The notes beneath the pieces are model-generated. The model ran no database searches. It was not told where the DNA came from and worked only from the letters and a program-made list of their open reading frames with translations. The translations under genes and the position numbers were made by a program. From Umezawaea beigongshangensis (lineage in GTDB: Bacteria > Actinomycetota > Actinomycetes > Mycobacteriales > Pseudonocardiaceae): a stretch of DNA of 64,000 nt. The stretch spans positions 714,096 to 778,095 of the forward strand of contig NZ_JAEIOJ010000002.1 in NCBI RefSeq assembly GCF_016464305.1, read 5' to 3'. Shown here piece by piece: positions 48,580 to 58,826 of this stretch; position 1 is the first letter of the stretch, and every line of letters starts with the position of its first letter.

Positions 48580-48652
48580 AGCGGATGACGAGACTCGAAC
48601 TCGCGACCCTCACCTTGGCAAGGTGATGCGCTACCAACTGCGCTACATCCGC
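48580..48652 (-). tRNA. tRNA-Gly (GCC)
   Basis: 73 nt: acceptor GCGGATG/CATCCGC, anticodon stem TCACC/GGTGA with loop TTGCCAA (GCC), T-loop TTCGAGT, discriminator T. First of the three-tRNA unit. Confidence 0.95.
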
Positions 48653-48801
48653 ATGCCTCACGGATTTCAAGAACACCCGCACCCTTTTGGGGCTTGTGTT
48701 GTTCCGGTCTTCCGTGGTGCGAGAGGAACTTTATCCGAAGCCCGGCGCACGAATCAAATCGGGGTCCTCTGCCTCTCCCGACAGCGCCGTGACCTGCGGT
48801 T

Positions 48802-49227
48802 TCAGCTCAGATCGTTGGAGATGAGGTAGGTGAGAGCCTCGTCGACGTTGACCCAGAGGTGCTCGTTGCCGGGCACCACGACGTCGTAGGTGCGATCCAG
48901 GAAGTCGGCCAGCTCCTGCGCGGCCGCCTCGAACGCGGCGTGGCCGGACGGAGAGCTGAGTTCGATCACGACGACCTCGGGGTCGTCCACCGCCGGCCTG
49001 ATCCGGACGTCACCGTCACCGGCGTCGGCGATCAGGCCGTCGGCCAGGAGGTCTCGGGCGAACACCCACTCCACCCATCCGGCGCGGCCGGTGCGGAAGG
49101 CCGCCACCACGGCGTAGGGGTCCTTGGTGTCGTAGCGCAGCTCCACCTGCACGGGAACCGCGGGAGTCCGCGGTGCCAGCAGGTCGAAGACCGCTGTTGA
49201 ACGGAGCGTCACATGGTCATTGCGCAT
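48802..49227 (-). CDS. ssgB: SsgA-family sporulation/cell-division protein, SsgB-like
   Basis: 141 residues, the length of SsgB (~137). VFDLLAPRTPAVPVQVELRY, DTKDPYAVVAAF, WVFARDLLADGL and EHLWVNVDEALTYLI are SsgA-like protein signatures. SsgB recruits FtsZ to future septum sites in sporulating actinomycetes. ATG 49227 with AAGGG; sequence before it is not conserved. The choice of SsgB over other paralogues rests on size and is tentative. Confidence 0.82.
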   Translation of the reverse strand: MRNDHVTLRSTAVFDLLAPRTPAVPVQVELRYDTKDPYAVVAAFRTGRAGWVEWVFARDLLADGLIADAGDGDVRIRPAVDDPEVVVIELSSPSGHAAFEAAAQELADFLDRTYDVVVPGNEHLWVNVDEALTYLISNDLS

Positions 49228-49472
49228 CGTCGTTACCCTTCTTCTCCCTTTCCGTTCAAGGAAACGACCGAGCCCTGCCGCTGTGACGTCTCTGTGGTCA
49301 GAAACGCGTGCAATTGGACTCCACGTCACCCGTACGGGCCACAAGTATCTCTCATCGCGACTAGATAGTAACCCTGAGTCACCATCCTGTACACAGTGGC
49401 CACCATCTTGCTGGGTTTAACCTGAACCCGGTACCGGCTGTTGCGCGAATGTTGGACGTGAGGATCTCTCTG

Positions 49473-50153
49473 GTGGCTGACCCGCCCGCACCACCGCCGC
49501 AACGCGGACCCGACGACACCGGCACGACCGGGGCCGTGCGCGGTAGCGGCGCGCTGTCCGACGCAGAACTCGTCGCGCGACTCGCCGGGGGCGACAGGTC
49601 CGCCTTCGGCGCCCTGTACGACCGCTACAGCAGGCCCGCCTACTCCCTCGCCAAGCGCATCTGCGTCGACCCGGAACTCGCCGAGGACGTCGTGCAGGAG
49701 GCGTTCCTCGCGCTGTGGCGCGCCCCGAGCCGCTTCGACTCCTCGCGCGGAGGCTTCGGCACCTGGCTGATGACGGTCGTGCACCACCGCGCCGTGGACA
49801 CCGTGCGCCGGGAGAACACCCAGCGGCGACGCACCGTGCCGCTGACCGACGAGCTGTCCGAGCGGAGCGGGTCCCCCGCGCGGGGCTCGGACCACGAGGC
49901 TCTCGCCGGCGTCGTCAGCGCCGAGGTGCGGGAGGCCCTGACACGACTGCCGGAGGACCAGCGCCAGGTGATCGCCCTGGCCTACCTCGGCGGCTACACG
50001 CAGACGGAGGTCGCGACGCTGACCGGGGTGCCGCTCGGCACGGTCAAGTCGAGGACGTTCGCGGCGATCCGCCGGTTGCGCGGATCGATGGCGGCCCTCT
50101 GGGCAGCGGAGACCGGCGACACGCCGGACCGGACGACGGGAGCGCGGTGGTGA
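49473..50153 (+). CDS. ECF sigma factor, SigK-like
   Basis: About 226 residues. Region 2: FGALYDRYSRPAYSLAKRIC, AEDVVQEAFLALWRAPSRFD, GTWLMTVVHHRAVDTVRREN; region 4: LPEDQRQVIALAYLGGYTQT with GVPLGTVKSRTFAAIRRL. This is the SigK/RpoE-type group paired with RskA anti-sigma factors; the next gene overlaps by 4 nt and encodes an RskA-type protein. GTG 49473 is preferred (GAGGA upstream) over ATG 49449, which lacks a ribosome site. Confidence 0.88.
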   Translation: MADPPAPPPQRGPDDTGTTGAVRGSGALSDAELVARLAGGDRSAFGALYDRYSRPAYSLAKRICVDPELAEDVVQEAFLALWRAPSRFDSSRGGFGTWLMTVVHHRAVDTVRRENTQRRRTVPLTDELSERSGSPARGSDHEALAGVVSAEVREALTRLPEDQRQVIALAYLGGYTQTEVATLTGVPLGTVKSRTFAAIRRLRGSMAALWAAETGDTPDRTTGARW

Positions 50154-50959
50154 CCGGGGAGCGCAGGGACGAGCGGTGCCCTCACGAGGAGCTCGCGGTC
50201 GGCTGGGCGATGCACGCCCTGGAGCCGGACCAGGAGGTGCTGCTGCGCGAGCACCTCGACGGCTGCGAGCGGTGCGGGCTCACCGTCCGCTCGACGGAGC
50301 AGGTGACAGCGGCCCTGGGCGGCGCGGTGCGTCAGGAGGACCCACCAGCGCGGCTCCGGGAGCGGCTGATGGCCGCGATCGAGGACACTCCGCAGGAGGA
50401 GCCGGTGACGGGTCCTCGGCTCGTGCACTCCGCGCCGGACGGGCCGGTGGCCACTCGCGCCGGTGGGCGGAGGCGGCGGACGGGAGTGCTGCTGGCGGCA
50501 GCGGCCGTGGTCCTCGTGGCGGCCGCCGGAGGGGTCGTGGGCGTCCAGGTGGATCGGCTCAACCAGCGCGTGGAGGCACAGGCGTCGAGGACCGACCAGT
50601 TGGAGCACGCGCTGCGCGTCGCCGCCGATCCGACGACCGACCGGGCCGTGCTGCGCACCCCGTCGGGCGAGACGACGGCGGTCCTGCTGTCCGGCACCGA
50701 CGAGGCCGCCGTGATGCCGATGGAGCTGAACGCCAACGACGCGCAGCACCAGGTCTACGTCGTCTGGGGCACGAGCACCACCGATCCGGTGCCTCTGGCG
50801 ACGTTCGACGTGCGACCGGGGTCGACCGACGCGACGCTCCTGACCTGGTCGCCGGACGCGCACGCGCACAGCGGTTTCGCGATATCACTGGAGCCGGGGC
50901 GTTCCGCACCCGCGGCACCGTCGAGTGTGGTTGCATCGGGTCAGGTGCAGGCAGCATGA
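50150..50959 (+). CDS. RskA-family anti-sigma factor
   Basis: 269 residues. The cytosolic N-terminal sigma-binding domain has HLDGCERC (H-x3-C-x2-C zinc motif) within EVLLREHLDGCERCGL; one membrane helix is at ~104-127 (TGVLLAAAAVVLVAAAGGVV); the extracytoplasmic RskA domain contains PMELNANDAQHQVYVVWG and SGFAISLEPG. It sequesters the sigma factor encoded just upstream until signalled proteolysis. GTG 50150 overlaps the sigma stop (GTGA). Confidence 0.9.
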   Translation: MTGERRDERCPHEELAVGWAMHALEPDQEVLLREHLDGCERCGLTVRSTEQVTAALGGAVRQEDPPARLRERLMAAIEDTPQEEPVTGPRLVHSAPDGPVATRAGGRRRRTGVLLAAAAVVLVAAAGGVVGVQVDRLNQRVEAQASRTDQLEHALRVAADPTTDRAVLRTPSGETTAVLLSGTDEAAVMPMELNANDAQHQVYVVWGTSTTDPVPLATFDVRPGSTDATLLTWSPDAHAHSGFAISLEPGRSAPAAPSSVVASGQVQAA

Positions 50960-51420
50960 ACAGCGGGGATCACCGGATGTCGACCGATCAGCACGACGAC
51001 ACGACCACGCGCGTGGGGAAGAGAGCGCACGGGTTCCGCGAGTGGTTCCGGCGGAATCCCGCGCTGAACCTCGCCTACCGCATCGGTGTGGGCGTGATCG
51101 GCGCGGTGGTGCTCGTCGGCGGCATCCTGATGATCCCCTACCCCGGCCCCGGCTGGCTGGTCGTGTTCGCCGGGCTGGCGATCCTGGCGAGCGAGTTCAG
51201 CTGGGCCGAGCGCGTCCTCGCGTTCGCCAAGGGCTACTACGACAGGTGGGTCGACTGGCTGAAGCGCCAGCCCCTGGCGATCCGTCTGCTCGTGCTCGCC
51301 GCGACCGGCCTGTTCGTGCTGGCGACCTGCTACCTGCTCAACGTGTTCGCGCTGGTGGGAGGCTGGTTCGGCCTCCACCAGACGTGGTTGGAGAGCCCGA
51401 TTTTTGGTCACGGGGGTTGA
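50956..51420 (+). CDS. TIGR02611-family membrane protein (PGPGW motif)
   Basis: 154 residues from ATG 50956 (ATGA overlap with rskA), or 147 from ATG 50977, which has CGGGGA upstream. Three membrane segments; MIPYPGPGWLVVFAGLAILA is the PGPGW signature and EFSWAERVLAFAKGYYDRW follows. Function unknown; common in actinobacteria. Last gene of the sigma/anti-sigma operon. Confidence 0.83.
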   Translation: MNSGDHRMSTDQHDDTTTRVGKRAHGFREWFRRNPALNLAYRIGVGVIGAVVLVGGILMIPYPGPGWLVVFAGLAILASEFSWAERVLAFAKGYYDRWVDWLKRQPLAIRLLVLAATGLFVLATCYLLNVFALVGGWFGLHQTWLESPIFGHGG

Positions 51421-51468
51421 TGTTGTAGGGTATGGACACACCGCGAGAGCGGGGAGAAGAAAGAACAA

Positions 51469-51540
51469 GGGCGTTTAGCTCAGCGGGAGAGCGCTTCGTT
51501 CACACCGAAGAGGTCACTGGTTCGATCCCAGTATCGCCCA
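51469..51540 (+). tRNA. tRNA-Val (CAC)
   Basis: 72 nt: acceptor GGGCGTT/ATCGCCC with a G-U/T-A mix at the base, D-arm GCTC/GAGC, anticodon stem CTTCG/CGAAG with loop TTCACAC (CAC), T-arm ACTGG-TTCGATC-CCAGT. Second valine tRNA of the window, followed by a strong terminator. Confidence 0.95.
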
Positions 51541-51544
51541 CATC

Positions 51545-51587
51545 ACGACGGAAGCCCCCGACCATCACGGTCGGGGGCTTCCGTCGT
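51545..51587 (+). terminator. terminator of tRNA-Val (CAC)
   Basis: 19-bp perfect arms (51545-51563, 51569-51587) with a 5-nt loop, 4 nt after the tRNA. Confidence 0.85.
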
Positions 51588-52479
51588 TGTGCCCTGCCGT
51601 TCTGGCGCGTCTGCGCCGCGGCGGTCGACGTGATCGGCCGTCGTGGCGACCACTCCCTTCCTGGTCGGGCGACCGCGTGACCGTGCCATGCGTTCGGCGC
51701 ATGGCTGCCGTGCTCGAACATCGCTTGTGCACGCGGCTCCGTCGGCAGATGGTGGAAGGCGTCCCACCGGAGACGACGGGGAGAGAACGATGAACTCGTC
51801 AGGAGACGACATCACCGGGCGGGCGGACGGACTTCTGCTGGTCGCCACCGACGGGTCTGCCGCATCGCCGGGGCACGACCGGAGCAGTGTCGGGAACGGC
51901 GAGCGGAGGCGCGGACGACGGGACGGCGGGTGTTGATCGCCAGCACCGGTGCGGAACCGGCGGACGTCGTGCGGTTCAGCAGCCGGAGCAGCCGCGTCGT
52001 CGTGGCCGCTCGGTGCGCACCGCGTGCGGGCACCGAGGCCCAGCGGCTCACCGGCGCGGTCGCGTTCCCCCGCGACATCACCGAGCGGGAGCAGGTGACG
52101 CGTTCGCTGGAGTTCGTCGAGGCCGAGCACCTCGACCTCGACACGGCTCTGCTCGACGCCGGGTGACCCGCACCCACCGGCCGCTCGGCACCGAGGACGC
52201 GTGCGCGGAGGCCCAGATGCGCACGAACCACCTCCGGCCGTCCGGCTGATCAGCGGTTTCGCGTCGCTGCTCCAGCGCCGAGCCGATCCTGTCCCGATCG
52301 CGACCACCTCGGGGTCGTCTTCTCCTCGCACATCGCGAAACCGGCCTCCGCGCCACCACGGCGGCGCCGCACCGGCCGGTCGGGCCGGTGCGGCTGACAC
52401 CACCAGCGCACGCCCCCCACGGCACCGGCATCCGGTGCCTTCCCCCTTCACGACGTCCAGAACCACAGGAGAACGTTCC
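51588..52479. other. gene-poor region with small or decayed ORFs
   Basis: About 890 bp. A 48-codon frame from ATG 51790 has a GGGGAGAG ribosome site and starts with a hydrophobic strand (ADGLLLVATDG), then turns Arg/Gly-rich. A 77-codon frame at 51936-52166 contains RSLEFVEAEHLDLDTALLDAG, protein-like but unidentified. Together they may be a frameshifted gene. A hairpin with a TTCG loop lies at 51685-51705. Confidence 0.35.
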
Positions 52480-53310
52480 ATGACCACCTGGCTCATCACC
52501 GGAGCATCCCGCGGCCTCGGCCGGGAAATCGCCGAGCAGGCCCTCGGGCGGGGCGATCGGGTCGCCGCCACGCTGCGTCGGCCCGAACAGCTCGACGACC
52601 TCGCCGAGCAGTACGGCGACCTGTTGTGGCGCAGCCGCCTCGACGTGACCGACACAGCCCGGGTCGAGGAGGTGGTGGCCAAGGCGTTCGCCGAGCACGA
52701 GCGCATCGACGTGGTCGTCTCCAACGCCGGTTTCGGCGTGTTCGGCGCGGCCGAGGACCTCAGCGACGCACAGGTCGAGCAGATGATCGCCACCAATCTC
52801 ACCGGCTCGATCCAGTTCGCCCGCCGTGTGGTCCCGCACCTGCGCGAGCAGGGGGGAGGCGTGCTCGTGCAGTTGTCGAGCATGGGCGGTCACATCACCT
52901 TCCCCGGTTTCGCGATCTACCACGCCACCAAGTGGGGGATCGAGGGGTACTTCGAGACGTTGGCGGCCGAGGTCGCCCCGTTCGGGATCAAGACGGTGCT
53001 GGTGGAGCCCGGCAGGGTCCGGACGAGCTTCTACGAGGCGGCCGAGCGGGTTCCGCTCAGCGAGCCCTACCGCGGCGGCCCGGCGGACTCCCCCGAGGCC
53101 AAGGTCGAGGACATGGTCGCCAGCCAGTCCGGTGTCGCGCACGCCACCATCGAGGCAGCGCTGTCGGAGGACCCGCCGCTGCGCCTGCTGCTGAACTCCG
53201 ACGCCTACGAGGCCGTCACCACCACGGTGCAGGACCGGCTCGCCTCGCTGCGGCGGCAACGCGACTCCGCCTACGCCGCGGACGCCGAGTACACGGCGCT
53301 CGGCGGCTGA
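52480..53310 (+). CDS. SDR-family oxidoreductase
   Basis: 276 residues. Cofactor motif TGASRGLG (residues 7-14), SNAG in place of NNAG, SSMGG for the catalytic Ser, and YHATK (Y-x3-K). VEPGRVRTSFYE is the PG motif. The C-terminal extension (~200-276) is typical of the SDR branch that includes oxidoreductases with QDRLASLR ends. ATG 52480 with CAGGAGAA. Single-gene unit; a long palindrome follows. Confidence 0.87.
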   Translation: MTTWLITGASRGLGREIAEQALGRGDRVAATLRRPEQLDDLAEQYGDLLWRSRLDVTDTARVEEVVAKAFAEHERIDVVVSNAGFGVFGAAEDLSDAQVEQMIATNLTGSIQFARRVVPHLREQGGGVLVQLSSMGGHITFPGFAIYHATKWGIEGYFETLAAEVAPFGIKTVLVEPGRVRTSFYEAAERVPLSEPYRGGPADSPEAKVEDMVASQSGVAHATIEAALSEDPPLRLLLNSDAYEAVTTTVQDRLASLRRQRDSAYAADAEYTALGG

Positions 53311-53366
53311 GCGGCAGACCGAGGCGGCACCGGTCTTCGCGCCGCGCGCGGTCCGCGGCGCCGTGT

Positions 53367-53401
53367 CCGATCGCCACCACGGCGGCCGTGGTGGCGATCG
53401 G
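53367..53401 (+). terminator. 35-bp palindromic terminator
   Basis: 17-bp perfect arms (53367-53383, 53385-53401) around a single G, 56 nt after the SDR stop. The remaining spacer up to 53681 shows no gene. Confidence 0.65.
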
Positions 53402-53681
53402 GGGTTTCGCGCGTGGCGCACGAGCCACGCGGGGCGCGGGCCCGTCCGGGACTCCTGGCCGCGCGTGCGCGGGCCCGCACTGGTGTCGCGGAGCGGGACC
53501 GCGCTGGTCACGACCGCTGAGCGGTCGTCCGGCGCGCAGGCCGTGCTCCAGGCGGTGCGGGCCGAACCGCCGGACTCGTCCGGGGCCGCGCCGCGCCCGC
53601 GGGACGGACCCGCGTGCGCGGCGGTCCGGTTCGGCGCGGGTCGTGGACACCGGCGCGACCTCGCCGGGAGGAGCGCTTCCG

Positions 53682-54239
53682 TCAGTTCCTCGTGGTGGCG
53701 CGGCCGAGGCGCAGCGCCGAGACGAGGAAGAAGATCCCTCCCACCAGGGCGTAGCCGGCCAGGGTGCTCAGCGACGCTCCTCCGGTGGATGCCTGGAGGT
53801 AGAACGTCGTCCCGGCCACCGCGGAGAGACCTCCACTGGCGATCATCGCCCACTGGCCGCCCAGCGTGCGGCGGCTGATGCCCACGACGAGCTGGACGAG
53901 GCCCGACACGATCGCCCAGACGCCCCACACGCGCAGGACCGCCGGCACACCGGACGTGACGGCCACCGCCAGGCCGACGCCGGCGAGCGAACTGATCGCG
54001 ATGTTCGCGTGGAGACCCGCAGCTGGCCCGCTGGCCCTGGACGAGCGGGCGTCCACGACCGCGGCGGCCACGTCGAACAGCGGGTACAGCACGAGCAGCG
54101 CCGCGCTCACCGGGCCGAGGCCCGAGGCGGTGGCGAACAGCGCGCCCGCCCAGACGAGGGCGAAGCCGAAGCGCACGAGGTACAGCCGCCGGAGAGCTGA
54201 CGCGATTCCGGGCGGGGTCGATGTGGCGGTGGTGGTCAT
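53682..54239 (-). CDS. integral membrane protein, DUF308/HdeD-like
   Basis: 185 residues, six predicted helices. LYLVRFGFALVWAGALFATA, AALLVLYPLFDVAAAVVDAR, VWGVWAIVSGLVQLVVGISR and GGQWAMIASGGLSAVAGTTF resemble HdeD/DUF308 membrane proteins. Role unknown. ATG 54239 with GAGGAACC upstream. A 26-bp dyad lies about 100 bp upstream of the start. Confidence 0.72.
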   Translation of the reverse strand: MTTTATSTPPGIASALRRLYLVRFGFALVWAGALFATASGLGPVSAALLVLYPLFDVAAAVVDARSSRASGPAAGLHANIAISSLAGVGLAVAVTSGVPAVLRVWGVWAIVSGLVQLVVGISRRTLGGQWAMIASGGLSAVAGTTFYLQASTGGASLSTLAGYALVGGIFFLVSALRLGRATTRN

Positions 54240-54334
54240 GGTGGTTCCTCCGGGGGTGCGATCGACGGGAGAGCGGTCTGCGCGGGGAGAGGGGGAGCGA
54301 AGTGCGGTCTTCCTCCGCCGGCCGTCTGGCCACT

Positions 54335-54360
54335 AGGTAGAGTTACTAGTACGTCTACCT
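54335..54360. promoter_or_regulatory. 26-bp dyad operator (TetR-like)
   Basis: AGGTAGA arms inverted as TCTACCT around a centre with TACTAGTA, itself a palindrome. AT-rich against the local background. It lies between the minus-strand membrane protein gene and the spacer before argG; no regulator gene is adjacent. Confidence 0.65.
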
Positions 54361-56156
<1,796 letters not shown>

Positions 56157-56159
56157 CAC

Positions 56160-56212
56160 GACGGCGATGCGCTCGTACCGCTCCTCCCGAGCGGTGCGAG
56201 CGCATCGCCGTC
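56160..56212 (+). terminator. terminator of argG
   Basis: 24-bp stem (56160-56183, 56189-56212) with one G-U wobble and a 5-nt loop, 3 nt after the stop. Confidence 0.85.
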
Positions 56213-56273
56213 TCCGAGGACTCCCGCTCGTGCCGTCAACACCCCCGGAGCTGACGGAACGGGCGGGAGCGGC

Positions 56274-57113
56274 TCAGGACGCGCCGCCGCGGCGTTCCAG
56301 GAACACCGTGTCGCGCCACCGCCCGCGGTGACGGGCGACGCGCTCGCGCACCCCGAGGGTGCGGAACCCGGCCGAGTGGTGCAGGCCGACGCTCGCGCGG
56401 TTCTCCGGGAAGATCGAGGTCTGCAACGTCCACAGTCCGCCCGCGTCGGCGGCGGTGACCTGCTTGTGCAGCAACGACTTCCCCACTCCCCTGCCGCGAG
56501 AGCCCTCTCCCACGTAGACGGACGTCTCCGCCACGCCCGAGTAGCACTCGCGCGCGGACGCGGGTGAGGCCGCCGCCCAGCCCACCACCCGGCCGTCGAC
56601 CTCGGCCACCCAGCGGTGCTCCGGCAACCACGTCGCGTCCAGGGTCCGGCGGGCGGGCACCTCGGTCTCGAACGTGGCGTCGCCGGTGGCGATCCCCTCG
56701 GCGTAGACGCGGCGGACCGCGGTCCAGTCCCGCGGTTCCAGGGCGCGCACGTGGACGTCCACCGGGAGGTCGGCCGGGCAGCACGGGCGGGGCGCCAGGA
56801 CTCCCATCACCACGTCGGCCGCGTTGGGCAGGCCCGTGCAGCAGTCGGCGTTCACCGTCACCAGGGTCGCGGTGCCCTCCTTGCGCAGCAGGACGAAGCC
56901 GATGTCCGCGAGCTTGCGCACGTGGTGCGAGCAGGTCGACTGGCTGATGCCGAGCTGTTCGGTCAGCTCTCCCACGGTCACCGGCCGCCCGGCGGTGGCG
57001 ACGAGGTGCAGCAGGCGCACCCTGGTCGGCTCGGCCAGGCAGCCGAACCAGTCCGCGTACGTCGCCGCGTCGGCCGCGGTGAGGGCCGCCGCTGCGGGGG
57101 CAGTGCTGGTCAT
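56274..57113 (-). CDS. ArsR-type regulator fused to GNAT acetyltransferase (ArsN-like)
   Basis: 279 residues. Residues ~20-115: ArsR winged helix (CLAEPTRVRLLHLVATAGRP, VTVGELTEQLGISQSTCSHH, VRKLADIGFVLLRKEG) with Cys clusters DCCTG and PRPCCP that could bind As(III). Residues ~120-275: GNAT domain with VRALEPRDWTAVRRVYAEGI, ATGDATFETEVP, YVGEGSRGRGVGKSLLHKQV (acetyl-CoA loop) and SIFPENRASVGLHHSAGFRT, as in phosphinothricin/arsinothricin N-acetyltransferases (ArsN1, PAT). ATG 57113. A fused sensor and detoxifying enzyme; arsinothricin or a glutamate mimic is the likely substrate. Confidence 0.85.
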   Translation of the reverse strand: MTSTAPAAAALTAADAATYADWFGCLAEPTRVRLLHLVATAGRPVTVGELTEQLGISQSTCSHHVRKLADIGFVLLRKEGTATLVTVNADCCTGLPNAADVVMGVLAPRPCCPADLPVDVHVRALEPRDWTAVRRVYAEGIATGDATFETEVPARRTLDATWLPEHRWVAEVDGRVVGWAAASPASARECYSGVAETSVYVGEGSRGRGVGKSLLHKQVTAADAGGLWTLQTSIFPENRASVGLHHSAGFRTLGVRERVARHRGRWRDTVFLERRGGAS

Positions 57114-57148
57114 GCACCCAGTATCGACCCGGATCATCGGTGGCGTCA

Positions 57149-57197
57149 ATCGAGCGCGGTCGATAGATTCCGCTGCGCTGGATCGAGATGCCTCGAT
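57149..57197. promoter_or_regulatory. two dyads upstream of the ArsR-GNAT gene
   Basis: ATCGA-N6-TCGAT (57149-57164) has ArsR-box geometry; ATCGAG-N4-CTCGAT (57182-57197) is a second perfect dyad. Both lie within 85 bp of the start. Confidence 0.6.
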
Positions 57198-57389
57198 GAA
57201 CGATCCGTCCGCTGTCGTCGTGGGGACGGGCCGGGCTGCCTCGCGGCGGCCCCTCTCCAGCGCCACGCGCTCGGTCGCGTCACCGTGTGCTCTCGCGGGG
57301 CTGGTCGACCAGCCCCGAGACGGTTCTCGGGGACGGGTCGGGGGTTCACCCGATCCCAGCGCGGTGCGGCGGAGGACGTGCTGCGTGGC

Positions 57390-58061
57390 ATGAAGATCAT
57401 CGCTCTGGCCGCGACGACTGTCACCGCGCTCGCCCTCACCGCCGGAACCGCGAACGCCGCGGAGTTCGACTTCACCGACTGCCCCGCTCTGCCCAGCGGC
57501 GCCGACCCGGCGGAGTGGCGCTGCGAGGTGCTCGAATCGCGGGGTGTCCTCTCCTTCGGCAACGTCCGCGACCTGCGAATGGGAGCCGTGCGGCTGACCT
57601 TCGCCGAGGGACGCCTCGACGGCGAGTACGCGCAGGTGTTCGGCGCGCTGCGGTCGAAGCCCGTGCGGGTGCCCGGCGTTCCCGGCGCGCGGGTCGCGCT
57701 GCGCTGCGGCGGCCACCCGGACTTCCTGTCCGACGACGAGCGCAAGGGCGAGATCGACCTCGCGATCACGGTGAGCGGCCCGCTGCTGCCGACGGGGTGC
57801 ACGATCGGCGACGAGGACGATCCGATCCGTTCGGTGCTCCAGCCGGTCGGGGAGACCGAGGTCGTGTCGCAGGACCCGCCGACGCTCCGGTTCGCCACGG
57901 TCGACGAGCAGCTGGGGTTCCCGGCGAGCGACTGCGGGCGCTGGACGGGGCTGCTGGACCACCGCCTCGGTCTGCCCTCGCCGTCGGGTGCGAACGTGCT
58001 GGAGCAGACCACCCACGTGCAGCTGCGCTCGTACGAGAGCGCGTCCACCGTGAGCCGGTAG
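57390..58061 (+). CDS. secreted hypothetical protein
   Basis: 223 residues. Sec signal: MKIIALAATTVTALALTAGT then ANA|AE cleavage. The mature part is acidic with four Cys (TDCPAL, WRCEVL, LRCGGH, PTGCTIG) plus one in SDCGRW, and a GAVRLTFAEGRLDGEY stretch. Not recognised; similar small exported proteins are common in actinomycetes. ATG 57390, GGAGGA at 57371. Confidence 0.72.
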   Translation: MKIIALAATTVTALALTAGTANAAEFDFTDCPALPSGADPAEWRCEVLESRGVLSFGNVRDLRMGAVRLTFAEGRLDGEYAQVFGALRSKPVRVPGVPGARVALRCGGHPDFLSDDERKGEIDLAITVSGPLLPTGCTIGDEDDPIRSVLQPVGETEVVSQDPPTLRFATVDEQLGFPASDCGRWTGLLDHRLGLPSPSGANVLEQTTHVQLRSYESASTVSR

Positions 58062-58175
58062 CCCTCGCCGCACGTAGTACCGGTCGTGGGCGGCGAGCGG
58101 GCGGAGCGGGAGCGACCGGCCGCGCGTGCCCGCGAACGCCCACGGCGAGCGGTTCTCCCACGGGTGAGCCGCGGT

Positions 58176-58181
58176 TACGCT
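58176..58181 (+). promoter_or_regulatory. -10 hexamer TACGCT of a leaderless gene
   Basis: TACGCT ends 6 nt before GTG 58188; no Shine-Dalgarno. Confidence 0.5.
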
Positions 58182-58187
58182 GCCGAC

Positions 58188-58745
58188 GTGGCCGGTCCCC
58201 ATCCCACCCGAGGCGCGCTGCGGCGCGCGCGGGGCGGCGTGGCGGGGCTGGCCACCGGCGTGCTGGCGGTCAGCGCGCACGTCGGCGCGAACGGCCGGCT
58301 GCCGAGCGCCGCGCTGACCGTGCTGCTGATCGCGCTCGTGGCCTGGGCGGCGAGCGGGCTCGCCGGGTGCGAGCGCGGGCCGCGGGACATCCTGGCGCTG
58401 CTGAGCACCGGACAGGTCGCCGTGCACGTGCTGCTCACCCTGACCTCCCGCGACGCGCACGCGGCCCACCACGGGCACGGTGGCACGTCCGCCGAGGAGC
58501 CGGGGCTGATGGTCGCGGCGCACGTCGTCGCCACTCTCGCGCTCACCGCCGTGCTGACGTGCGCGGAGCGCGCGCTGTTCGCGCTGACCGCCGCGATCGG
58601 GTCCGTGCTGCCGCGCAGGCTCGCGCCGCTTCCCGCCACGGCGCCGCTGACGATCCTCTTCCCCACCGCGCCGCCGCCCCTCCCGGTCACCGGGGTCCTG
58701 CGGCGCACCGCGCTGTCCCGGCGCGGTCCCCCGGCACGGGGCTGA
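58188..58745 (+). CDS. membrane protein with His-rich loop
   Basis: 185 residues with four helices (~15-35, 40-60, 65-85, 105-130). Between helices 3 and 4 is SRDAHAAHHGHGG, a likely Cu/Zn-binding loop; the C-terminus is Pro/Arg-rich. It is followed after 81 bp by a PepSY membrane protein that also has a His-rich loop (HSGHAGHG). A role in copper or other metal handling is inference. The start is set by TACGCT 6 nt upstream of GTG. Confidence 0.68.
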   Translation: MAGPHPTRGALRRARGGVAGLATGVLAVSAHVGANGRLPSAALTVLLIALVAWAASGLAGCERGPRDILALLSTGQVAVHVLLTLTSRDAHAAHHGHGGTSAEEPGLMVAAHVVATLALTAVLTCAERALFALTAAIGSVLPRRLAPLPATAPLTILFPTAPPPLPVTGVLRRTALSRRGPPARG

Positions 58746-58826
58746 CCCTCCCCCACCGCACCACCGCCGCACGCGCCGCGCCGTGGTGCCGCCCCGTGCC
58801 ACCTCGACCCCCAGGGACAGATCCTC

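Noticed and set aside
51790..52166. A universal-stress-protein gene
   Set aside because: The first strand (LLLVATDG) is suggestive, but no ATP-binding G-2x-G-9x-G motif follows and the frame breaks twice; left as an unassigned relic.
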